A stretch of DNA of 64,000 bases from Blasia pusilla (taxonomy: Eukaryota; Marchantiophyta; Marchantiopsida; Blasiales). The notes beneath the pieces are model-generated. The model did not search any database. It was not told the origin of the DNA and saw only the letters and a program-made list of their open reading frames with translations. Within the stretch, counting starts at the first letter, position 1; each line of letters starts with the position of its first letter. Positions 12,771 to 22,194 of the stretch are shown in pieces. A program made the position numbers and the translations under genes. The stretch is from positions 37,820,001-37,884,000 of the forward strand of contig CM114273.1 of assembly GCA_050084515.1 (NCBI GenBank), read 5' to 3'.

Positions 12771-13893
12771 ATTTGAGTCCTAGATCTCTTTGGAGGGATT
12801 AGCACCGGGTTAGCTGCTATTTTGCAGGCAAGAGTGCGAGTGCAACAATACTTGTATGTGGAGAGTGATGATGTTGTGAGGCGCGTCTCACTACGGCATG
12901 TGGCGCAGTTACACCTACATTTTCCCAACTTATTGTCTGCGTCTGCGGTACAGGGGTACCAGAGTTCCCTACCGAGGGATATTTTGTTGCTGGAGGCGCA
13001 ACTCTTAGAGCGGGTAGGGACCATTGATTTGGTCATTTTCGGTTGGTCATTTCAAGGCCAATCGAGTGCTGGACAAGGCAGCGGGTTGGTTGATACTCGG
13101 TCCACGTTATTTTGGGAGATGTTGAGGGTCTTACGGGAGTTGCAAGAGCACCGGTTTCGTTCTCCAGCCTACATTCTGGAGAATGTGCCAATCTTAGGAG
13201 ACTCAAGGTCACGGGTGGTGACGAGTGCTCATCAGGTGTGTGCCTGGATCGGCCCCGTAGTGTTCTTGGATGCGGCGATTGTAGGTTCTAGAGCCCATCG
13301 CCTGTGTCTATGGTGGACCAACTTGGTGCCCCATGCGGTGTTACGGAGGGCGTATGCGAGAGTGGAGCGCCCCTCCCATGTGTAAGTGGATTCCATTATG
13401 GATCCAGGCCGTCAATCACAGGCAGTGAGGCACGATGATCGACCACCGTTGACTGTGGTCAACGGGGTAGGCAGGCCGCGGGTAGCCTTGCCCACGTTTT
13501 TGAGTTTTCCCGCTTCATATGCATACAAGGAGGCCGGTCCTGGCTTGGTTTGGGATGACCAACTTCAGCGGTTGGTGGAGCCCAACGTCGACGAGAGAGA
13601 GCGAGCAATGGGATTTCCCACGAGATTGACGGTAGAACCGTCAGTTTCAAAGGCATCACGTTGCCATGTCTTGGGTCAGGCGATGGACCTGAACTGCTTG
13701 ACATGGATCCTCAGCTTGGGAGTGGCTGAGCAGCGCCGTATGAGATCGCAACAGATCACAACATTTGCATTGGTGAGCCCCATGCCTACCGAGACGGTGG
13801 AGGCAGTGGTTGGGGGCGAGACCGGAGAAGATCTAGATCTACATACCCGGGGAGATGGGAGAGACACCCTTGGACTTCTTGGGATGTTTTGCA
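12771..13893 (+). pseudogene. DG copy A cytosine-5 DNA methyltransferase domain (DNMT3/DRM-like)
   Basis: C5 methyltransferases move a methyl group from S-adenosylmethionine to cytosine in DNA. Motifs in order: motif I VLDLFGGISTGL (from 12,777, SAM loop); motif II YVESDD; motif III-like IDLVIFG; motif IV at 13,041-13,067; the STLFWEMLRVL helix; motif VI ENV (13,179-13,187); a DNMT3-like block ending SRAHRLCLWWTNLVP (about 13,288-13,332); ERAMGFPTRLT (motif IX region); and VLGQAMDLNCLTW (motif X, about 13,669-13,707). Motif IV reads GWSFQGQS, so the expected Pro-Cys is Ser-Phe and the catalytic Cys is lost (13,050-13,052). Stops at 12,774 and 13,383 break the frame. The domain lies between protease and reverse transcriptase, in both large copies. 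Fold call strong; substrate specificity unknown. Confidence 0.85.
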
Positions 13894-14065
13894 AGTAGGC
13901 CAGGAGATGATAGCCACAACATCGAGCGTGGTTCTGGGCACTACATGTGGAGGTGATCAGAGTTTGCAGTTGGTTGGAGGAGAGCGGCCGAGTGTTTTTT
14001 TTGGAGACACGGTTGCACCATAGCAACCACTGATACCCGCGTCGGAGAGTCCTACCGTAGTCACG

Positions 14066-15490
14066 ATGGAGACTTGGGAGCCACATATGGGCCCTAAGTT
14101 GACAGGAGGAGAGCGGCGCCGGATACATCAGTTCCTCAGGAGTTATAGGAGCTGCTTTGCATTTAGCATGGAGGATTTGAGTACGTTGGAGGGACCGGGG
14201 ATCCGCTTCGAGTTCTCGAGTGATACGCCGATCTTTCGACGACCCTACAGGTACAGTGACATGGAGAGGGATGTGATTCAGAGCAAGAGCCATGACTTGG
14301 TCGGAGCAGGACTAGTAGAGATGTTGCATGGGGAGTATGCATCTGCCATTGTCATGCCCGCCAAGAAGGATGTGCATGGCAACTGGACGGATAGGCGGAT
14401 GTGTGGGGATTTCCGACCTATCAATCGGCAGACAAAGTCTGATAGGTATGCCATGCCCATTCCTGAGGAGATCTTTGATGCAATTGGTCACGCAAAGGTC
14501 TTCAATTCACTGGATTTGTGAGCCGAATACCATCAATTGCCTATCAAATTGAAGGACAGGCAGAAGACGGCATTTTGGGGCATCGATCCTCACGGGAAGG
14601 ATTGTTTGAACTCGTGGCGGTTCTTACCATTTTGGTTGAAGAACGCCCCGGCTAAGTTTCATAGGGTCATGGATAGGATCTTGGCTGGTCTGGATTTTGC
14701 TAGGTATTATATTGATGACATCGTAGTCTTTAGCGCCACGGTTGAGGAGCATGAGCGACATCTAGAGGAGGTGTTTTGACGATTGCAATAACATGGGCTG
14801 AAGCTATATCCAGGCAAGTGGAAGTTCTTCTACGACCAGACTGAGTACTTGGGTCATACGATATACCCAGGGGGCCTTAGTGTTCAGCAGACGAAGGTAG
14901 AGGCTATCTCACGCATTCCATGCCCTACAGATGTGAGCCGTGTTGGCGCATTCATGGGATTGGCAAACTTCTATCGGCGGTACGTCAAGGGATTCAGTTC
15001 GATTGCGAAGCCGCTAACCTTGTTGACTAAGGTGGATCACGAGTGGCACTGGGGAGATGAGCAGGAGTGAGCATTTCAGTTCCTCAAGGACAGGTTGATG
15101 TCCGCACCCATCTTGAGGAGACCGATGAGGGCATCCTTTCCACTTGCACATAGATAGGAGCATGTTGGGGCTTGGAGCGGTGCTCACCCAACATGATGAT
15201 GAGGATAGAGAGTTCGTGGTGGCTTACGCTAGCCGTTGGAACAATGTTGCACAGGCGAAGTACAACTCCTATGAGGGTGAGTGCTTGGCTGGAGTGTGGG
15301 CTGTCGCGCATTTCAGGTGTTACTTATTCGGCAACCCCTTTACCATCATCATTGATCATCAACCAGTGAAGTGATTGATGGAGTCTGACAAGCTTACATG
15401 GAAGCTTGTGAGATGGGCTCTGTTGTTGCAGGAGTATGATTTTCAGGTGGTACATAGACCTATGACGCTCAAGCAGGATGCAGATGGGTT
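14066..15490 (+). pseudogene. DG copy A reverse transcriptase and RNase H
   Basis: Copies element RNA into DNA and degrades the RNA strand. The RT begins with the IHQFLRSYRSCFAF segment. It continues through MPAKKDVHGNWTDRRMCGDF and RYAMPIPEEIFDAIGHAKVF, and holds the catalytic YYIDDIVVFS (about 14,707-14,736, YIDD variant of YxDD). The gypsy connection and RNase H follow, with TEYLGHTI, GLANFYRRYVKGFS, the D-containing start near 15,145, YEGECLAGVWAVAHFRCYL and IIIDHQPVK. In-frame stops lie at 14,519, 14,777, 15,068 and 15,373. Four of these sites read CGA or TGG in copy B, so they arose by C-to-T or G-to-A change. Ty3/gypsy affiliation is clear. Confidence 0.88.
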
Positions 15491-15871
15491 GAGTTGTAAC
15501 CCATGCCAGAGTCAGCGAGATGGGATTGGAGCTCGATGGCATGGAGAGAGTGATGAGGAGTTAGTGCCAGGATGGCACGCGTCAGCCTATTTAGGCATGT
15601 TGGCTATGAAGAGCCAGAGTGTGGAGACTTCGATGGTGAGGTCTAGTGGAGAGTTCTTGGATACCGAGGCCTGTGAGGAGATAACAGATTGCCGAGATAT
15701 TTATGATGATGGAGTAGTCTTGGAGTACCTTGGTACTGGCAACGTTGCGAGCACCGTGGGTGCTAGAGAGCGGGATCGGATCCTACAACGTGCCAGACGG
15801 TTCCGTTGGGAGGAGACACATGTTTTAAGGGTTTGGGAGGATGGTTGAGTACACATAGTGCCGCATCCTAG
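15491..15871 (+). pseudogene. DG copy A RNase H-integrase linker and integrase start
   Basis: The frame continues through DILQRARRF-type sequence (RDRILQRARRFRWEETHVLR, 15,772-15,831), the usual lead-in to a gypsy integrase zinc finger. It breaks off at about 15,871, where LTR sequence begins, whereas copy B continues into a complete integrase. Copy A therefore lost the integrase and PHD regions by internal deletion. Confidence 0.7.
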
Positions 15872-16329
15872 TTTCCATGTTGAGGATAGTTGACTTTCCA
15901 CTTTTGGAAGTGGCCCTTGACCCGCTACAGTGGGTCAAGAGCCAAGGAGGTGACCTGCGAGCATAGGTTAGTGTTGAGAGGGCTTGGGAGAGGGAAGAGG
16001 GTATACCTCCAAGAGAGAGAGAGAGCTTGAGAGCTCATTCTCTCTTTGTTGAACCTCTTGGCATAAGGCGGCGGAGCTATGGTCCCTTGCCTTTTGAGTC
16101 TAACCCAAGCCTCTCATTAGGAGAGTGGGTTTGGTTTGACATGAGAGAGAGTGCACACCTTTGAAAGGTATGGTGTGAGATGGTGTAGAGAGAGATTGGA
16201 TCTTCCTTTATTGGAGATATTTTGGTACTTCTCGCCTCTGTGTATGGATGCCATGAGTTAGCATGGGATGGTGTGTGTTTGTGTGTGTGTTCAATGATAG
16301 CGATGTATGTTGTGTAGCGATGTGTATGC
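15872..16329 (+). repeat. DG copy A 3' LTR (5'-truncated; last 12 bp at 26,415-26,426)
   Basis: Shares the LTR core with 10,430-10,840: GTTGACTTTCCACTTTTGG, GTCAAGAGCCAAGGAGGTGA, TTGAACCTCTTGGCATAAGG. The tail holds GAGATATTTTGGTACTTCTC and GCGATGTGTATGC. It stops at ATGC where copy B inserted and resumes at 26,415 with ATGCGCACGATA. The first roughly 175 bp of the LTR are missing. Confidence 0.78.
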
Positions 16330-17207
16330 TGTCGTGCGCATACACATCGCTTTCTCCTACACAAAATTTGGCAACGCTCCCGCGCTGATTTCTCCCAATG
16401 AAAATGTAACATCTGTAAAAATACAAATCAGCAAGCTACATGGTGCTCCCGAGAGCACCAGCATGGGGCAACCCGCCCCCATATTCAATCCCTATCAACA
16501 ATTGGGCAGCGCTTCTGCGCGCCACTCTTCCACACGAAAAATCGGCAAATGCAAAGAATAATGAAAGCAGCCCTTGCTCCGGTGAGCACTCCCATGAGCC
16601 GCTGAACGGGGAACACGATCCCCAACCTGCAAAAATAGCAAGTGACCAGCGAGCTCCCCCATGACGCTCTCTCACTCTCTCATTCTCTCTTTGTAAAGTA
16701 AGATCCAATCTCTCTCTACACCATCTCACACCATAACTCTCAAAGGTGTGCACTCTCTCTCATGTCAAACCAAACCCACTCTCCTAATGAGAGGCTCGGG
16801 TTACACTCACAAGGCAAGGGACCATAGCTCCGCCGCCTCATGCCAAGAGGTTCAACAAAGAGAGAATGAGCTCTCAAGCTCTCTCCCCTTGAGGTATATC
16901 CCTCCCCTCTCCCAAGCTCTCTCCATGGTAACCTATTCTCCCAAGTCACCTCCTTGGCTCTTGACCTGATGTAGGAGGTCAAGGGCCACTTACCAAAAAT
17001 AGTAAGTCGATCATATACTCAAAATGGTACTTACCTAAAATAGTAAGTTCCTTAATATGACTCCAAATGAGCCGAAACGAAGGGGAAACCTGCTATCTCA
17101 GGTTTCCAAGGGCCTCAACAGGTCACCCTCGACCTACTGGGCGTGTCCTCCACTACTCATGAAGGCGCTCTATTAGATCCCATCGATCTATCCTAGAAGA
17201 AGTGACA
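16330..17207 (-). repeat. DG copy B 3' LTR
   Basis: Read on the minus strand it starts TGTCAC at 17,207 and ends CGCACGACA at 16,330, 878 bp. It matches 25,552-26,414 almost base for base except at its last 20 or so bases, where the 5' LTR ends AAAGAGACA instead. Its second half (16,350-16,690) is a different sequence from the tail of the copy A LTR, so the family has at least two LTR forms. Confidence 0.85.
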
Positions 17208-17510
17208 GCTGTCGTGCGCATACACATCGCTACACAACATACATCGCTGTCACCGAACACACACACACAAACACGCATGATCCCATGCTAACTCATGGCA
17301 TCCAAACAACGAGACAAGAAGTACCAAAATATCTCGAATCGCCCCCCTAGCTGGTGGTTAGGTCCCTCTAACTCCAGATAGCCATCTATCCCTACCTACC
17401 ATGACATACATCTCTCGGACGCTAAGAGCAAGAAGGTCGGGTGCTCATGTGGCCCCATCGTTAGTCCCCTCCTTGTCACAGACATAAGTCGGAATGTAGA
17501 ACTACGTTCT
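17208..17510 (-). other. DG copy B 3' non-coding region with LTR-tail-like sequence
   Basis: Between the stop after the PHD finger and the 3' LTR lies about 300 bp. The half next to the LTR is the same sequence as the tail of the copy A LTR (inverted counterpart at 16,207-16,329), ending CGCACGACA two bases before the LTR start. A G-rich CTAGGGGGGCGATT may be the polypurine tract, but it is not adjacent to the TGTCAC start. Confidence 0.6.
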
Positions 17511-17861
17511 CTATGTACATCTGGGACAGATCCATCGTCCCTGAGAAACTCTAGTGAGAGGTGGCGTCAAGCATGCCATATGCCATCCTCTCGAACAGCC
17601 ATCACAGACTAGCATCGTGGCCGCACCACGGGCAGAACCACACAACATACAACGCAAGCCTGCAAGAACTACTGCTAAGCTCGGATCTACTGTACCATCA
17701 ATGTTAGGAAGGTGACATGGCGCACAATTACGCACATGGTCCTTCCATACCATACCATCGCGTCTCTCCATCAAGAGAACACCCGATGGCAAAATGTCAC
17801 GCACTCTCAGGATAGTGCGCCCTGCAGTCACATCCAACGTCGTCGGTGCCGTCTGCTGCAA
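17511..17861 (-). CDS. DG copy B integrase C-terminal module with terminal PHD finger
   Basis: This 116-codon open piece is the C-terminus of the polyprotein. Residues about 13-52 (RTILRVRDILPSGVLLMERR, DHVRNCAPCHLPN) resemble the GPY/F, SH3-like tail of gypsy integrases. Residues 71-115 form a canonical PHD finger: Cys71, Cys74, Cys86, Cys89, His94, Cys97, Cys112 and Cys115, with Trp110 two residues before Cys112. That is C-x2-C-x11-C-x2-C-x4-H-x2-C-x14-C-x2-C. PHD fingers usually read histone H3 tails; here it would occupy the position a chromodomain holds in chromoviruses, suggesting a role in choosing insertion sites. The stop follows directly after the last Cys-Thr. The start is a frame artefact: upstream an in-frame TAG near 17,890 separates it from the rest of the integrase. 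Confidence 0.85.
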   Translation of the reverse strand: MQQTAPTTLDVTAGRTILRVRDILPSGVLLMERRDGMVWKDHVRNCAPCHLPNIDGTVDPSLAVVLAGLRCMLCGSARGAATMLVCDGCSRGWHMACLTPPLTRVSQGRWICPRCT

Positions 17862-18056
17862 GTAGACATAATCTCCCTGATGAAACCTCTAGATAGTTGG
17901 TCGATAACCACCACCCCGAATAGTCGCATACCTCAACGTATCCCGATGATGTGCAATCGCCAAGTTCTCGAACGCCATGGGCATCACTCTCCGAAATAAC
18001 TCAGCCCTCTCGAGAACATGCTCGCACTTACATCTGGGTCATCAAGGTACACAGAC

Positions 18057-18896
18057 TCACCAAAGATCTCGACGAATGGCCGCAGGTAAATCGGCTCGCC
18101 ATAAAGTAGCAAGTACGGTGAAAAAGACGCTAAGGATGCTGCTCGTCTGAATTGATCCCATCGCCAACCATGGCAACTGGAGGTCCCAATCTCCTAAGTG
18201 ACCTCTCTGCAAGCCATACTTGCGTAAACCCCTCTTCACCGTCGGCACAACTCTCTCCGCTAATCCATCCGCCTCAGGATGATCTCGCGAAGTCCTGCGG
18301 TGGTCGATCAGTGCCTGATCACTCAAGGCCTGAAACTCACTGCGAAACTCGGTACCCTGGTCTGTCAACACCTCAGCCGGTGCGCCATAATGACTCAGCA
18401 CTATGTCAAGGAAGGCATAAGCTACTCCCTCACTCGCTTTGTCAGGAAATGCAACCAACTCAATCCACTTCGAGAAGTGCTCGACCATCACCAACACATA
18501 ACGACTGTGATGCTCCGTCAAGGGCAAAGGTCCTGCAAAATCCAAACTCCATCTATACCCTAAGGCCATGATCGGTAATGGATGCAACTGTGGAGTCGGA
18601 GCATTGAACGATGATCGGACCCGATCACACACCATGCACCTGGCAACAAACTGCTGAACGTCAGTGTGCATGCCTCGCCACCAATACTGAATCTGGAGCA
18701 AGCTGTACGTCGCTTCACCCCAAAGTGACCCAACTCCTCGTGGGCATGCTGCACTAGTCGTGCTCTCTACAAAGGATGTGGCACTACGCGTACTCTGCCA
18801 TCCTCCCAAACCCTCAAAACATGTGTTCCCTCCCAACGGAACCGTCTCGCCCGCTGTAGGATTCGATCCCGCATCTAGCATCCATGGTGCTTGCAA
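18057..18896 (-). pseudogene. DG copy B integrase (zinc finger and DDE core)
   Basis: Inserts element cDNA into the chromosome. The HHCC zinc-binding motif is present as HAHEELGHFG (in a shifted frame near 18,710-18,750) and CMVCDR. The retroviral integrase core shows all three acidic residues in context: WSLDFAGPLPL, EVLTDQGTEF and ADGLAERVVPTVKRGLRKYG. A frameshift lies between the zinc finger and the core. Another near 18,130 scrambles the end, leading to a stop at 18,057. The original frame resumes after it toward the GPY/F and PHD part. Confidence 0.85.
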
Positions 18897-18979
18897 CGCT
18901 GCCAGTAGGAAGGAACTCCAAGACTACTCCATCATCATGAATATCTCGGCCACTTGTCGTGTCCTCACTGGCCTCGGGA

Positions 18980-20465
18980 TCCAAGGACTCTCCACTAGAC
19001 CTCCCCATCAAAGTCTCCACACTCTGGCTCTCCATAGCCAACATGCCTAAATAGGCTGACGCGTGCCATCCTGGCACCGACTCCTCATCACTCTCTCCAT
19101 GCCATCGAGCTCCAGTCGCATCTCGTTGACTCGGACATAGGTTACGACTCAACCCATATGCATCCTGGTTGAGCGTCCCAGGTCTATGTACCACCTGAAA
19201 ATCATACTCCTCCAACAACAGAGCCCATCTCGCAAGCTTCCATGTAAGCTTGTCGGACTCCATCAACCACTTCACTGGTTGATGATCAATGATGATGGTA
19301 AAGGGGTTGCCGAATAAGTAACACCTGAAATGCGCGGCCACACATGAGACAAGCACTCACCCTCATACGAGCCGTGATTTGCCGCCTCTGCAGCGTTGTT
19401 CGAGCGGCTAGCATAAGCCACCACAAACTCTCTACCCTCATCATCATGCTGGGTGAGCACCGCTCCAAGCCCCAACATGCTCCAATCTGTGTGCAACTGG
19501 AAAGGACGCCCCCTGATCGGTCTCCTCAAGATGGGTGCGGACGTCAACTCGCCCTGAGCAATCGAAATGCTCGCTCCTGCTCATCCCCAGTGCCACTCGT
19601 GATCCACCTTGGTCAGCAAGGTCAGCCGGTGACCGCAATCGAATCGAATCCCTTGACGTATCGCCGATAGAAGTTCGCCAATCCTATGAATGCACGAACA
19701 CGGCTCACATCTGTAGGGCGTGGAATGCGTGAGATAGCCTCTACCTTCGTCTGCTAAACACTAAGGCCCCCTGGGTATATCGTATGACCCAAGTACTCAG
19801 TCTGGTCGTAGAAGAACTTCCACTTGCCTGGATGTAGCTTCAGCCCATGTAATTGCAATCGTCGAAACACCTCCTAAGATGTTGCTCATGCTCCTCAACC
19901 GTGGCGCTAAAGACTACGATGTCATCAATATAACACCTAGCAAAATCCAGACCAGCCAAGATCCTATCCATGACCCCTCAAACTCAGCCGGGCATTCTTT
20001 AACCCAAATGGTAAGAACCGCCCACTGGTACAAACAATCCTTCCGTGAGGATCGATGCCCCAAAATGCCGTCTTCGCCTGTCCTCCAATCGATAGGGCTG
20101 ATGGTATCCGGCTCATAAATCAATGAATCAAGACCTTTTGCGTGACCAATCGCATCAAAGATCTCCTCAGGGGTGGGCATGGCATACCTTTCGGACTTTG
20201 TCTGCCGATTGATAGGTCGGTAATCCCCACACATCCGCCTATCCGTCCAGTTGCCATGCACATCCTTCTTGGCGGGCATGATAGTGGCAGATGCATACTC
20301 CCCATGCGACATCTCCACTTGTCCTGCTCCGACCAAGTCCTGGCTCCTACTCTGAATCAGAGCCCTCTCCATATCATTGTACCTATAGGGTGGTCGGAAG
20401 ATCAGCATATCACTCGACAACTCAATGCGGATCCCCGGTCCCTTGAGCGTACCCAAATTCTCCAT
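18980..20465 (-). pseudogene. DG copy B reverse transcriptase and RNase H
   Basis: Minus-strand counterpart of 14,066-15,490. RT N-terminal blocks YRYNDMERALIQ, MPAKKDVHGNWTDRRMCGDY and ERYAMPTPEEIFDAIGHAKG are open. The stretch that should carry the Y-I-D-D site near 19,930 is out of frame. RNase H blocks (GLGAVLTQHDDEGREFVVAY, HFRCYLFGNPFTIIIDHQPV) are open at 18,814-19,547. At least three frameshifts make it inactive. Confidence 0.85.
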
Positions 20466-20678
20466 GCTAAACGCAAAGCGAGCTCCTATAACTCCTGAGG
20501 AACTGATGTATTCGGCGCCGCTCTCCTCCTGTCAACGTAGGGCCCATATGTGGCTCCCAAGTCTCCATCGTGACTACGGTAGGACTCTCCGGAGCGGGTA
20601 TCGGTGGTTGCTATGGTGCAACCCCGTCTCAAACAACAACACTCGGCCGCTCTCCTGCAGCCAAGCGCAAACTCGATC

Positions 20679-22194
20679 TCATCCACGCAAAGGTGCCGAA
20701 ACCACGCCGATCTTCGTGGCTATCAACTCCTTGCGTACCTGCAAAACATCCCAAGAAGTCCAAGGGTGTCTCTCCCGATCTCCCGTGGTGCGTAGATCTC
20801 CTCGGGTCTCGCCCCCAGCCACTGCCTCCACCGTCTTGGTAGGCATGGGGCTCACCAACGCAACCGCTGTGATCTGTCGCAATCTCATACGACGCTGCTC
20901 AGCCACTCCCAAGCTGAGGATCCATGTCCAGCAGTTCAGGTCCATTGCCTGACCCAAGACATGGCGTCGTGATGCCTCTGACACTGATGGTACTGCCGTC
21001 ACTCCTGTGGGAAATCCCACCGCTCGCTCTCTCTTGTCGGCGTTGGGCTCCACCCATCGCTGAACCTGGTCATCCCAAACCAAGCCAAGACCGGCCTCCT
21101 TGTATGCATAGGAAGTGGGAAAACTCACAAACGTGGGCAAGGTTGCCCGCGGCCTGCCTACCCTGTTGACCACGATCGGCCGGTGGTCGATCATCGTGCC
21201 TCACCGTCTGTGATCGACGACCTGGATCCAGAATGGAATCCACTAACAAAGGGGAGGGACGCTCCACTCTCGCATACGCCCTCCATAACACCGCATGGGG
21301 CACCAAGTTGGTCCACCATAAACACGGGCGATGGGCTCTAGAACCTACACTCGCCGCATCCAAGAACACTTGGCTTTGGGCCGATCCTGCACGCACTGAT
21401 GAGCACTCGTCACGACCCGTGACCTGGAGTCTCCTAAGATCGGCACATTCTCTAGAATGTAGGTGGAGAACGAGATCGGTGCTCTTGCAATCGCCAGTAA
21501 GACCCTCAACATCTCCCAAAACAACCTGGATCGAGTGTCACCAACCCGTTTACTTTCCAAAGACTCGATTGGCCCCGACATGGCAACCGGCAATGACCAA
21601 ATCAATGGTCCCTACCCGCTCTAAGTCCTGCGCCCCCAACAACAAAATATCCCTCGGTAGGGAACTCTGGTACCCCTGTACTGCGGACGCAGACAATAAG
21701 TCGGGAAAACATAGCCGTAATTGCGCCACATGTCATAGTGAGACGCACCTCGCAACATCATCACTCTCCACATAGTGCATCAGACTGACTCTCTGAAAAA
21801 AGACTAACCCGGTGCTAATCCCTCCAAAGAGATCTAACACTCGAATACCCTCCTCTAGGGTACACCACACAATGGGTGTGGTATCCAAGGGTGTCATCGT
21901 AGCACTCCTTGCTACCTCGGGTTCCTCAGACCCGTCACGCTCTGGTGCAAACGCCTTGCTCCACGCGGTCTGCACGTGCTCATCTGCCAATCGTTGAAGC
22001 TCCTCAGTCGAGCCCCACAACAACACCTCTCCTCCACGGAATGATGCAGCTACCATAACACTCCTCTCCATAGAAATGTCAGGAACGGGAGTATCCTCTG
22101 CATGGACATGTCCCTCAATCAAATCACTAGGCCAAGTGATGGCACTCCTAAATGCTGCTAAGGTCGCCATCTCTCCTGGCCGTTGCTCGATCAC
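20679..22194 (-). pseudogene. DG copy B cytosine-5 DNA methyltransferase domain and its N-terminal linker
   Basis: A 153-codon open frame (21,733-22,194) carries the linker (WPSDLIEGHVHAEDTPVPDI, MERSVMVAASFRGGEVLLWG) fused to motif I GIRVLDLFGGISTGL. Downstream blocks, in several frames, are IDLVIAG, TYILENVPILGDSRSRVV (motif VI), SVGSRAHRPCLWWTNLVP, RERAVGFPTGVT and RRHVLGQAMDLNCWTWIL (motif X). Near 21,580 a missing base shifts the frame right at motif IV, but the bases CCATGTC still encode Pro-Cys in the original frame, unlike copy A. The gene is broken, yet it keeps most conserved blocks, including the motif IV cysteine codon. Confidence 0.85.

Noticed and set aside
16300-16360. Palindrome GCGATGTGTATGC...GCATACACATCGC as a regulatory hairpin
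   Set aside because: It arises from copy B (minus) inserting next to the same LTR-end sequence of copy A (plus); nested insertion explains it fully.
18152-18571. Open frames on the strand opposite the DG coding regions (for example here and at 12,335-13,036 and 22,458-23,012)
   Set aside because: They mirror GC-rich coding sequence of the opposite strand and show no domain of their own.
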